Positions 24,440 to 37,744 of a DNA stretch of 64,000 nucleotides are shown piece after piece. Numbering within the stretch: position 1 is the stretch's first letter; every line of letters starts with the position of its first letter. Source of the stretch: Sinotaia quadrata (lineage: Eukaryota; Mollusca; Gastropoda; Architaenioglossa; Viviparidae); assembly GCA_028829895.1 (NCBI GenBank), contig CM054180.1:90397135-90461134 (forward strand). Reading direction: 5' to 3'. The notes under the pieces were generated by a model. The model ran no database searches, was not told the origin of the DNA, and saw only the letters and a program-made list of their open reading frames with translations. Both the position numbers and the translations under genes were made by a program.

Positions 24440-26570
24440 TTTTTTTCGCGATCCACACCGTTTCGCATGAGATGCCAGCATCAAAATCCACATATGCAGC
24501 ATCTAAATCAAACGTTTTTCTGGAGATCCGTGACTTTTTGTATGCGATGCTTGCAACAAAATCCACCGATGCCTAAATCAAAATTTAGCGTTTTCCTGGA
24601 GATCTGCTCCTTTTCGCATATGCTGGCATCAAAGTCAACCTATGCCTGAATCAAAATCAAGCGTTTTTTTTGCAATTCGCGCATTTTTGTATTCGATGCC
24701 TGCATGAAAATACACCGATGCATGCATGAAAATCAAGCGTTTTTCTGGAGAGCCGCTCTTTTTCGCATGCGACGCTTGCATGAAAATCCACCGTTGCTTG
24801 CATCAAAATCAAGCGTATTTCTGGAGATAATGCATCAAAATCCACCGATGACGGCATCAAAAACCACTGATGCCTGCATCGTTTCTTTCTGGCATGCCTC
24901 CTAATCGCATTCAATGCTTACAGCAAAATCCACCGAATCCTGCATTAAAAATCAAGTTTTTTTCTGCCAACCCTCACCTATTCGAATTCGATGCTTACAG
25001 CAAAATCCACCGATGCCTACATCAAAATGAAGTTTTTTTTGCGATCCGCGCATGCGTGAATAAAAAAAAAAAAGCGGTTTTCTGGAGATCGGATCAGTTT
25101 CTCATGTGATGCCTGCATGAAAGTCCACCGATGCCTGCATCAAAATATCCGCGCCTTATATGACATGCGATGCCGGCATAATCAAGCATTTTTGCATGCG
25201 ATGGTGGCATCAAAATCCACCGTTTCCGGCATCTAAAACCATCGAAGCCTGCATTCAAAATTCAAAATCAAGTTTTTTTCTGGTAATCCGCTCTTTTTCG
25301 CATTCGATGCCGACATAAAAATCCACCGAAGCCTACATCAAAATCAAGCGTTTTTTTTTTTTTTTTTTGCGCCGCTCCTTTTCGCATGCATGCATCTAAA
25401 AATATATCTATGCCAGCATTAAAATTAATTCTTTTTTGGCGAACTGCGCCATTTCCCATGCGATGCCTGCATGAAAAACCACTGGACCACCAAAATCAAG
25501 CGTTTTTCTTGAAATCCCTTCATTTTCGAATACTATACTGGAATAAAAATCACAGATGCCTGAATCTAAATTTTTATGGCGATCCGCGCTTTTTTGCATG
25601 CGATGACAGCATTAAAATCCACCGATGCATGAATGAACATCAAGATCCAATCCTTTTCGAATGCGATGCCTCTGGAGATCTGGCATCAAAATCCACTGAT
25701 GCTTGCTTCAAAATAAAACCTTTTTTCTGGAGATCTATAATCCACGGAGGCCGGCGGCATCAAAAAACACCGATGCCTGCATTTTTTCTTGCAACTCTCT
25801 CCTTTTCTCATTCAAATCCACCGATTCTTTGCGCATTCTCGTATGATGCCTGCATGCCTACTACATCAAAAAAGTGTTTTATTGATAATCTGCGCCTTTT
25901 CGCATTTAATGTCATCATAAAAATCAACCTTTCCCCGAATCAAATTTAAGCGGTTTTTTGGCGATACGCCGTTCCTTTTCGCATGCGATGTCGCCAGAAA
26001 AATCCACCGATGCTTGCATCAAAATCAAGATGCCTGCATGAAAATCAAGTGTTTTTCTGGTGATCCGCTCCTTTTCGCATGCGATTCCGGCATCAAATAT
26101 CTGCCATCATCAAAACTAATCCGTTTTTTAGCGAACCGCGTCATTTCTTATGCGATGCCAACATGAAAATCCACAGATGACCATCAAAATCAAACGTTTT
26201 TCTGGTGCCGTTCATTTTCGAATACGATACTGGCATAAAAATCACTGATGCCTGCATCTAAATTAAGCGTTCGTTTAAAAATTCGTTCTAGCAATCCGCT
26301 CAATTTCGCATGCAATGACTGCATGATACACCGGTGCATGCATGATCAAGCATTATTTATCCACTAATTTTCGATTGCGATGCCTGCATGAAAATCCACC
26401 GATGCATGAAAATCGTTTGCAATCCGCCCCTTTTCACATTCGATGCTGACATCAAAATTCCCCGATGCCTATATCAAAATTAATCGATACGCGCATTTTC
26501 GAGTGCGATGGCGCTGATTCGTTCCTTTTCGTATGCGATGCCAGCATCAAAATTAATTCTTTTTTGGCGT
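24440..26570 (-). repeat. Satellite block B, reverse orientation
   Basis: Same satellite as block A but reverse-complemented (CCGATGCCTGCATCAAAATC and CCTTTTCGCATGCGATGCC). It is the inverted counterpart of block G: shared translated strings such as CLQQNPPMP, KFSVFLEICSF and MLASKSTYA occur here and, on the opposite strand, at 43117-43329. The gene-arm homology therefore continues into the satellite. Confidence 0.93.
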
Positions 26571-29500
26571 AGATTTTCATGCCGGCATCGCATGCGAAAT
26601 AGCGTGGATCACCAGAAAAGAATTAATTTTGATGCTGGCATCGTTAGATTTTGATGCTGGCATCACATACGAAAAGGAGCGGATCAACTTGGCATTGGTT
26701 GATTTTCATAGAGGCATCGCACTCGAAAAGGCGCGTATCGATTGATTTTGATGTAGGCATCGGGGTGATGTCAGACAGAAAGGATGTTCATTTGGATGAA
26801 ATCGGTAATTTTTATTCCAGTATCGTACTCGAAAATGTTGGTCATCTGCATGCCGACATCGCATGCGAAATAGCGCGGATCCCCAAAAAAGAATTAATTT
26901 TGATTCTGGCATCGCATACGGAAGAGCGGATCAACATGGCATTGGTTGATTTTCATGCAGGCATCGCACTCGAAAAGGCGCGTATCGATTGATTTTGATG
27001 TAGGCTTCGGTGGACTTTGAAGCCAGGTCTCCAGAAATACGCTTCGGTTGATTTTGATGCCAGATCTCCTGAAATGATGTTCATTTGGATGAAGACATCG
27101 GTAATTTTTATTTCAGTATCGTATTCGAAAATGTTGGTCATCTGTAGATTTTCATGCAGTAAAAGGCGTTTATCGATTGATTTTGATGTAGGCATCGGGG
27201 TGATGCCAGATCTCCAGAAATACACTTCGGTGGATTTTGATGCCAGATCTCCAGAAATGATGTTCATTTGGATGCAGACATCGGTAATTTTTATAAAAAT
27301 TACCAGTGTCTTATTCGAAAATGTTGGTCATCTGTAGATTTTTATGCCGGCATCGCATGCGAAATAGCTCTGATCCCCAGAAAAGAATTAATTTTGATTC
27401 TGGCATCGCATACGGAAAGGAGGGGATCAACATGGCATTAGTTGGTTTTCATAGAGGCATCGCACTCGAAAAGTCGCGTAACGATTGATTTTGATGTAAG
27501 CATCGGGGGACTTTGATGCCAGGTCTCCAGAAATACGCTTCGGTGGATTTTGATGCCAGAACATCCAGAAAGGATGTTCATTTCGATGAAGACATTGGTA
27601 ATTTTTATTCCAGTATCGTATTCGAAAATGTTGGTCATCTGTAGATTTTCATGCTGGCATCGCATGCGAAATAGCGCCAATCGTCAAAAAAGAATTAATT
27701 TTGATGCAGGGATCGGTAGATTTTGACGCTGGCATCGCATACGAAGAGATGATCAACATGGCATTTGTTGATTTTCATGCAGGCATCCCACTCGAAAAGT
27801 CGCGTATCGATTGATTTTGATGTAGGCAACGGGTGATTTTGATGCCAGGTCTCCAGAAATACGCTTCGGTGGATTTTGATGCCAGATCTCCTGAAATGAT
27901 GTTCATTTGGATGAAGACATCGGTAATTTTTATTCCAGTATCGAATTCGAAAATGTTGGTCATCTGTTGATTTTCATGCCGGCATCGCATGCGAAATAGC
28001 GTGGATCCCCAGAAAAGAATTAATTTTGATGCTGGCATCGTTAGATTTTGATGCTGGTATCACATACGAAAAGGAGCGGATCAACATGGCATTGGTTGGT
28101 TTTCATAGAGGCATCGCACTTGAAAAGGCGCGTTTCGATTGATTTTGATGTAGGCATCGGGGTGATGTCAGATCTCCAGAAAGGATGTTCATTTGGATGA
28201 AATCGGTAATTTTTATTCCAGTATCGTACTCGAAAATATTGGTCATCTGTAGATTTTCATGCCGACATCGCATGCGAAATAGCGCGGATCCCCCAAAAAG
28301 AATTAATTTTGATTCTGGCATCGCGTACGAAAAGGAGCGGATCAATATGGCACTGGTTGATTTTCATGCAGGCATCTCACTCGAAAAGGCGGGTATCGAT
28401 TGATTTTGATGTAGGCAACGGGTGATGTTGATGCCAGGTCTCCAGAAATAAGCTTCCGTGGATTTTGATGCCAGATCTCCTGAAATGATGTTCATTTGGA
28501 TGAAGACATCGGTAATTTTTATTTCAGTATCTTATTCGAAAATGTTGGTCATCTGTAGATTTTCATGCAGGAAAAGTCGCTTATCGATTGATTTAGATGT
28601 AGGCATCGGGATGATGCCAGATCTCCAGAAATACACTTTGGTGGATTTTGATGCCAGATCTCCAGAAATGATGTTCATTTGGATGAAGACATCGGTAATT
28701 TTTATAAAAATTACCAGTGTCTTATTCGAAAATGTTGGTAATCTGTAGATTTTTATGCCGGCATGGCATGCGAAATAGCTCTGATCCCCAGAAAAGAATT
28801 AATTTTGATTGTGGCATCGCATACGGAAAGGAGCGGATCAACATGGCATTGGTTGGTTTTCATGCAAGCATCGCACTCGAAAAGTCGCGTAACGATTGAT
28901 TTTGATGTAAGCATCGGGGGACTTGATGCCAGGTCTCCAGAAATACGCTTCGGTGGATTTTGATGCCAGATCTCTTGAAATGATGTTCACTTGGATGAAG
29001 ATAATTTTTATTCCAGTATCGTTTTCGAAAATGTTTGTCATCTGTAGAATTTCATGCCGGCTTCGCATTCGAAATAGCGCGGATCCCCAAAACAGAATTA
29101 ATTTTGATGCTGGCATCGCATACGAAAATGAGCGGATCAATATGGCATTGGTTGATTTTCATGCAGGCATCGCACTCGAAAAGGCGCGTATCGATTGATT
29201 TTGATGTAGGCATCGGGGTGATGTCAGAAATACGCTTCGGTGGATTTCGATGCCACATCTCCAGAAAGGATGTTCATTTCGATGAAGACATTGGTAATTT
29301 TTATTCCAGTATCGTATTCGAAAATGTTGGTCATCTGTAGATTTTCATGCTGGCATCGCATGCGAAATAGCGCAGATCGCCAAAAAATTAATTTTGATGC
29401 AGGGATCGGTAGATTTTGATGCTGGCATCGCATACGAAGAGGAGATGATCAACATGGCATTTGTTTTTTCATGCAGGCATCTCACTCGAAAAGGCGCGTA

Positions 29501-30927
29501 TCGATTGATTTTGATGTAGGCAACGGGTGATTTTGATGCCAGGTCTCCAGAAATACGCTTCGGTGGATTTTGATGCCAGATCTCCTGAAATGATGTTTTG
29601 GATGAAGACATCGGTAGTTTTTTATTCCAGAATAGTATTCGAAAATGTTGGTCATCTCTAGATTTTCATGCCGGCATCGCATGCGAAATAGCGTGGATCC
29701 CCAGAAAAGAATTAATTTTGATGCAGGGATCGGTAGATTTTGATGCTGGCATCGCATACGAAGAGGAGATGATCAACATGGCATTTGTTGATTTTCATGC
29801 AGGCATCTCACTCGAAAAGGCGCGTATCGATTGATTTTGATGTAGGCAACGGGTGATTTTGATGCCAGGTCTCCAGAAATACGCTTCGTTGGATTTTGAT
29901 GCCAGATCTCCTGAAATGATGTTCATTTGGATGAAGACATCGGTAATTTTTATTCCAGTATCGAATTCGAAAATGTTGGTCATCTGTTGATTTTCATGCC
30001 GGCATCGCATGCGAAATAGCGAAAATCCCGAGAAAAGAATTAATTTTGATGCTGGCTTCACATACGAAAAGGATCGGATGAACATGGCATTGATTGATTT
30101 TCATAGAGGCATCGCACTCGAAAAGGCGCGTATCGATTGATTTTGATGTAGGCATCGGGGTGATGTCAGATCTCCAGAAAGGATGTTCATTTGGATGAAA
30201 TCGGTAATTTTTATTCCAGTATCGTACTGGAAAATGTTGGTCATCTGTAGATTTTCATGCCGACATCGCATGCGAAATAGCGCCGATCCCCAAAAAAGAA
30301 TTAATTTTGATTCTGGGATCGCATACGGAAGAGCGGATCAACATGGCATTGGTTGATTTTCAGGCATCACTCGAAAAGTCGCGTAACGATTGATTTTGAT
30401 GTAGGCATCGGGGGACTTTGATGCCAGGTCTCCAGAAATACGCTTCGGTGGATTTTGATGCCAGATCTCTTGAAATATTCACTTGGATGAAGATAATTTT
30501 TATTCCAGTATCGTATTCGAAAATGTTGGTCATCTGTAGATTTTCATGCTGGCATCGCATGCGAAAAAGCGCAGATCGCCAAAACAGAATTAATTTTGAT
30601 GCTGGGATCATCCGGTAGATTTTGATGCTGGCATCGCATACGAAGAGGAGATGATGGCATTTGTTGATTTTCATGCAGGCATCTCACTCGAAAAGGCGCG
30701 TATCGATTGATTTTGATGTAGGCAACGGGTGATTTTGATGCCAGGTCTCCAGAAATACGCTTCGGTGGATTTTGATGCCAGATCTCCTGAAATGATGTTT
30801 TGGATGAAGACATCGGTAGTTTTTTATTCCAGAATAGTATTCGAAAATGTTGGTCATCTCTAGATTTTCATGCCGGCATCGCATGCGAAATAGCGTGGAT
30901 CCCCAGAAAAGAATTAATTTTGATGCT
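26571..30927 (+). repeat. Satellite block C, forward orientation, with higher-order repeats
   Basis: Orientation flips near 26570. Monomers here form higher-order units that include variant monomers with GATGTTCATTTGGATGAAG and GAAAATGTTGGTCATCTG. Segments at 27017-27337 and 28428-28748 repeat with a 1411-bp offset; 29345-29611 and 30544-30813 repeat with an offset of about 1.2 kb. The block ends at about 30927 with a direct switch into its own reverse complement. Confidence 0.92.
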
Positions 30928-33900
30928 GAAAATCAACCAATGCCATATTGATCCGCTCGTTTTCGTATGCGATGCCAGCATCAAAATTAATTATGTTTTG
31001 GGGATCCGCGCTATTTCGAATGCGATGCCGGCATGAAATTCTACAGATGACAAACATTTTCGGATACTGGAATAAAAATTATCTTCATCCAAGTGAACAT
31101 CATTTCAAGAGATCTGGCATCAAAATCCACCGAAGCGTATTTGGAGACCTGGCATCAAAGTCCCGCGATGCATACATCAAAATCAATCGTTACGCGACTT
31201 TTCGAGTGCGATGCCTGCATGAAAACCAACCAATGCCATGTTGATCCGCTCCTTTTTCCGTATGCGATGCCAGAATCAAAATTAATTCTTTTCTGGGGAT
31301 CAGAGCTATTTCGCATGCGATGCCGGCATAAAAATCTACAGATGACCAACATTTTCGAATAAGACACTGGTAATTTTTATAAAAATTACCGATGTCTGCA
31401 TCCAAATGAACATCATTTCTGGAGATCTGGCACCAAAATCCACCGAAGTGTATTTCTGGAGATCTGGCATCACCCCAATGCCTACATCAAAATCAATCGA
31501 TAAGCGCCTTTTCCTGCATGAAAATCTACAGATGACCAACATTTTCGAATACGATCCTGGAATAAAAATTACCGATGTCTTCATCTAAATGAACATCATT
31601 TCAGGAGATCTGGCATCAAAATCCACCGACGCGTATTTCTGTACACCTGGCATCAAAATCACCCGAAGCCTACATCAAAATCATTCGATACGCGCCTTTT
31701 CGGGTGCGATGTCTGCATGAAAATCAACCGCCAGGTTGATCCGCTACTTTTCCTATGCGATGCCAGAATCAAAATCTACCGATGCCAGCATCAAAATTAA
31801 TTCTTTTTTGGCGATCCGCGCTATTTCGCATGCGATGCCAGCATGAAAATCTTCAGATGACCAACATTTTCGAACACGATACTCGAATAAAAATTACCGA
31901 TGTCTGCATCCAAATAAACATCCTTTCTGGAGATCTGGCATCGAAATCCACCGATGCGTATTTCTGGAGATCTGACATCACCCCGATGCCTACATTAAAA
32001 TCAATCGATACGCGACTTTTCGTATGCGATGCCAGCAACAAAATTAATTCTTTTTTGGGGATCCGCGCTATTTCGCATGCGATGCCGGCATGAAAATCTT
32101 CTGATGACCAACATTTTCGAATACGATACTGGAATAAAAATTACCGATGTCTGCATCGAAATGAACATCATTTCTGAAGATCTGGCATCGAAATACACCG
32201 AAGAGTATTGGAGATCTGGCATCACCCCGTTGCCTACATCAAAATCAACCGATACGCGCCTTTTCGAGTGAACAGCAAAATCTACTGATGCTTTTTTTAG
32301 CGATTCGCGAAATTTCGCGTGCGATGCCGGCATGAAAATCTACATATTACAAACATTTTCGAATACGATACTGGAATAACCAATGTCTGCATCCAAATGA
32401 ACATCATTTCTGGAGATCTGGCATCAAAATCTACCGAAGCGTATTTCTGGAGATCTGGCATCAAAATCCACCGAAGCGTATTTCTGGAGATCCTGCATCA
32501 AAATCCACCGATGCTAGCTTAAAATAAAAACTTTTTTCCTTGAGACGTGGCATTAGAATCCACCGATGCCGGCGGAATCAAAAAACACCGCATCAAAATT
32601 ATTTACCTTGCAACTCCTTTTCGCATTCGATGCTGACAGAAAATTCCATCGATTCCTATCTCAAAATTAAGCATTTTTTTTGCGATCCGCGCATGATGCC
32701 TGCATGAAAAAAGCGAATTTTTTGGTGATTAGCGCCTTTTCCCATGTAATGCTGACATAAAAATCTACCGATGCCTGCATCAAAATCAGGCGTATTTCTA
32801 GAGATCCATTCTTTTCGCATGCGCTGCAGGCATCATCATCATCATCCAATCCATTTCGCAAGAAAATTCATGCATTAAATTCTTCAAACACCTACATCAA
32901 AATCGTTTTATTGGTAATATGCGCATTTTCGCATTTAATGTAATAAAAATCAACCTGTCCCCGCATCAATTTTAAGCGATTTTTTGGGGATCCGCGCTTA
33001 CTCAAAAGCGATGCTGGCATCAAAATTGACCTTTTCCGGTATCAAAATTTTTCCTTGCAATCAGCTCCTTTTCTCATTCGATGCCGTCAAAATCACCCGA
33101 TGCCTATATCTAAATCACGCGTTTTTCTTTTTCTGGCGATACGTGACTTTTCGCGTGCGATGCCTTCATGAAAATCAATCGTATTTTTATCCGCGCCATT
33201 TCGCATATGATGCCGATATGAATCCACATCAAAATCAAGCATTTTTCTGGACCATTTTCGAATACAATACTGGCATAAAAGCCTGCATCCAAAAGCGTTT
33301 TTTCGCGATCCATCACGCTGCCTGCTATGCCTGCATTTACCGATGCCTGCATCAAAATTAAGTTTTTCTTGCAAACCGCTCAATTTAACATGCAATGACT
33401 GCAAATACACCTGCATGAACATCGTGTTATTTTGGAGATCCACTCCTTTTCGCATGCGATGCCTGCATGAAAATACACCGATTCTTTCATGAAAATCAAG
33501 CGTATTTCTGGAGATCTGGAATCAAAATCCACAAATACTTTAAATAAAAACCACCGATGCCTGCAACAAAATTGATTTCTGGCAATACGCTCATTTTTGC
33601 ATGAAAATACACCGATGCATACATAAACATCAAGCGTTTTTCTTTTCGCATGCGATGCCTGCATCCACCGATCCCTGCAAGAAAACCAAGCGGTTCTTTT
33701 TTTTTGGTGATCCGCGCCATTTCGCATGCAATGCCGGCATGAAAATCTATCAAAAATCCACCGATGCATGACCATCAAAATCGAGCGTTTTTCTGGAGAT
33801 CGATCGTCTTCGCATTCGCCGATGCCTGCATCCAAATTAAATGATTTTTCGGCGATCCGCATCTTTGCCTATGCCATACCGGCATCAAAATCCACAGATA

Positions 33901-36900
33901 CATTCACCAAAATACTGCTTGCATCATATTTCTTTTGCAATCCGACCATTTCTCATGCGTTGCCGTGCTTTTTCTCTTGATCCACTTTTTTGCATAAGAT
34001 GCCGTCATGAAAAATCCACCGATGACCATCAAAAAAGCGTTTTCCTGGAGATCCGTTCATTTTCGCATCCGATACTGGCATAAAATTCACAGCCTTAATC
34101 CAAATTAATGGATCTTCGGCGATCCGCACCTTTTCGTATTTGATACCGGCATTGAAATCCACCTGTGAAAAAAGCGTTTTTCTGATCCGTTCATTTTCGC
34201 ATCCGATACTAAAACCCTGCATCCAAGTCGAATGCGATGCTAACACAAAATCGAAGTATGCCTGAATCAAAATCATGCGTTTCTCTGGAGATCTGGCATC
34301 AAAATCCACTGATGGGCTAAATAAATACCACCGATGCCTGCATCAAAATTCTTTCTGGCAATCCGCTCATTTTTGCAATGACTGCATGAAAATACACAGA
34401 TGCATGCATAAACAAACATCAAGCGTATTTCTGGAGATCCACTCCTTTTCGCATAAAATCCACCGAACCCTGCATGACAAAGCGATTTTTTTGGTGATCC
34501 GCGCATTTTCGCAAGTAATGCTGACATCAAAAACGATGAATGCATCAAATCACGCTCTTCGCATGCGCTGCTGGCATCAACATCAACCGAAGCCTGTATC
34601 GAAATCCAATTTTTTTCTAGGAATCCGGTTCTTTTCGCAAGCAATGCCTGAATGAAATTCCACAAATGCCTACATCAAAATCAAGTTTTTTATTGGTAAT
34701 CTGCCCCTTTTCGTATTTAATGTCATCATAAAAATCAGCCTGTCCCCGCATCAAATTTAAGCGGTTTTTTGGCTATCTGCGCTTCGAATGCGATGCTGGC
34801 ATCAAAATCGACAAATGTGTGAATCAAATGGAGAGACGATCCTTGGCATGCGATGCCGTCATGCCAGCACCAAAATCAAGTTTTTTTCCTTGCAATCCGC
34901 TCCTTTGATGCCGACTTGAAAATCCCCTGATGCCTACATCAAAATCAAGCGATACGGGCCTTTTCGCTTACGATGCATGCAAGAAAATCAAGCGTTTATC
35001 TGGTGATCGCTCCTTTTCGTATGCGATGCCAGCATACGATAGATGCCTGCATCCAAATAAAGCATTTTTATGGCGATACGCACCTTTTTGCATGAATGCC
35101 TGCATGAAAATCCACCGATGCATGCATCAAAATTCTTTCTGGCAATCCGCTCAATTTCGCATGCAATGACTGCATGATACACCGATGCATGCATGAGCAA
35201 GCATTATTGTCCACTCCTTTTCGCATGCGATGCCTGCATAAAAAAACACCGACGCCTATCAATCGATACGCGCCCTTTTCGAGTGCGGAGCCTGCATGAT
35301 AATCTACCAATGCCAAGTTAATCCGCTCGGTTTCGTATGTGATGCCAGCATCAAAAATAATTCTTTTTTGGCGATCCGTGATATTTCGCATGCGATGCCG
35401 GCATGAAAATCAATTTTTTTTCCTAGCAATCCAGTCCTTTTCGGAAGTAATGCCTGCATGAAATTCCACAAATACCTACATCATCAAAATCAAGTATATT
35501 GCTAATCTACCTCCCGCATCAAATTTAAGCGGTTTTTCTGGCGATCTGCGCTCTCGAAAGTAAAGTCATCAAAATCCACCTTTTCCGATGTCAAAATTTT
35601 TTTTGAGGTCCTTTTCGCATTCGATGCCGTCAAAACCCCCGATGCCTATAACAAAAACAAGCGGTTTTTTTTGGAGATACGCGCCTTTTATCGTGCGATG
35701 CTGGCATCAACATCTACCGTAGCCTGTATCAAAATCAAATTTTTTTTCTATCAATCCAGTCCTTGCATGCAGACATTACTTTCGAAATGTCTGCATGAAA
35801 ATGCCTACATCAAAATCATGTGTTTTATTATTTATTTATTTGTAATCATAAAAATCCCCCTATCCCCACATCAAATTTAAGCGGTTGTGGTGATCCGCGC
35901 TAATTCGAATGAATGCTGGCATCAAAATTGACAAATGTATGAATCAAAAAAGCTTTTTTCTGGAGATACGATCCTTTAGGCATGCGATGCCGTCATCAAA
36001 ATCAACTTTTCTGGCATCAAAAACCACAGAGGTCTACATCAAAATCAAATAATCGGCTCCTTTTCGCAAGCGATACGCGCCTTTTCGCGTGCGATGCCTG
36101 CATTAAAATCAAGCGTTTATCTCGTATGCGATGCCAGCATCAAAATTACTTCTTTTTTGGCGATCCGCGCCATTTCCCATGTGATGACGGCATGAAATCA
36201 ACAGGTGACCATCATTTTCCAATACGATACTGGGAATAAAATTACCGATGCCTGCATCCAATAAAGCTTTTTTATGGCATTCCGCACCTTTTTGCATGCG
36301 ATGCCGAAAATCCACCGATGCATGCATGAATCATATATGGAGATCTATCAAAATCCTCTGAAGCGTATTTCTGGAGATCTGGCATCAAAATCTACCGATG
36401 CCATCGATTCCTCGCAAGAATTCTCACATATGATGACTGCATGAAAATCAAGCGATTTTTTGGTGATCCGCGACTTTTTCCATGTGCTGATGTCTACATG
36501 TATTTCTAGAGATGCAGGCATCAGATCCACCGAAGCCTGTATCAAAATCAAATTCTAGCAATGCAGTCCTTTTCGCAAGTAATGCCTACATGAAATTCCA
36601 CAAATGCCTACATCAAAATCAAGTCTTTTATTGGTAATTTGCACCTTTCGCATTTAATTTCATAATAGAAATCCATCCGTCCCCGCATCAAAAAATTTAA
36701 GCAGTTTTTTGGCGATCAGCGCTGTGATGTTGATGCTGTCAATCCCCCGATGCCTATATCAAAAAAGCGTTTTTCTTTTTATGCCGATACGCGCCTTTCG
36801 CGTGCCATGCCTGCATGAAAATACACCGATGAAAATCGTATTTTGGATCCGCGCACTTTCGCATGCGATGTCAAAATTAAAATTAATTCTTTTTTGGCGA

Positions 36901-37744
36901 AACGCGCCATTTCGTAAGTGATGCGGTATGAAAATCCACAGATGACCATCCAAGCGTTTTTCTGGAGAGCCGTTCATCTTCGAATACAATACTGGCATAA
37001 AATCAGAGATGCCTGCATCTATATAAAGCGTTTTTTTTTGCGATCCATGCATTTGCCTGCGATGCCTGCATGAAAATCCACCGATGCCGGCATCAGAATC
37101 TGGCAATCTGCTCAATTTCGCATGCAATGACTGCATGAAAATACACCGATGAACAAGCGTTATTTTGGACAGCCATTCCTGTTTGCATGCGATGCCTGCA
37201 TGAAAATCCACCGATGCTTTCATAAAAATCAAGCGTATTTCTGTAGATCTGGCACCAAAATCTACCGATGCTTTAAATAAAAACCACCGATACCTGCATC
37301 AAAAAAAGTATTTCTGGTAATCCGCTCATTTTTACAGATGCATTGTTTTCTGGAGATCCACTCCTTTTCGCATGCGATGCCTGCATTCCTGCATGAAAAG
37401 GGATTTTTTTTGGTGATCCGCGCCTTTTCGCCTGTGATGCTGACATCAAATCCGATGCTTGCATCAAAATGAAACGTATTTCTGAGATCCGCTCTTTTTC
37501 TTTGCGATGCTACCATCAACATCCACCGATGCTTTCATGAAAATCAAACGTATATCTGAAGATCTGGAAACAAAATTCACCTATGCTATAAATAAAAACC
37601 ACGATTCCTGCATCAAAATTCTTACTGGCAATCCGCTCATTTTTGCAATGACTGAAAATACACCAATGCATGCAATCAAGCGTTTTTCTGGAGATCCATT
37701 TCTTGTCGCATAAAATACACCGATCCCTGGATGAAATTTCAAGC
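30928..37744 (-). repeat. Satellite block D, reverse orientation
   Basis: The first part is an inverted copy of block C: 30948-31244 mirrors 28838-29140, and further variants (MTNIFEYDTGIKITD strings) continue to about 32500. The central part contains segments related to block A (inverted) and, at 33700-34000, a direct copy of 40190-40440 in block F. The block ends where orientation flips at about 37744. Confidence 0.92.

Larger units (their letters stand above)
20235..24440 (+). repeat. Left arm of the giant palindrome (non-satellite part)
   Basis: This segment is an inverted copy of about 43450-47785. It carries, in order: part of an acidic exon (20235-20380), intron, the terminal NFKBIL1 exon (21740-22319), 3' flanking DNA and an hAT-like MITE (23529-24052). 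It is flanked by satellite on both sides. Relative to the right arm it lacks several stretches, including roughly 190 bp just after the poly(A) signal and about 90 bp near 22940, and it carries point changes. By eye the two copies of the terminal exon differ at only a handful of positions. Confidence 0.95.
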
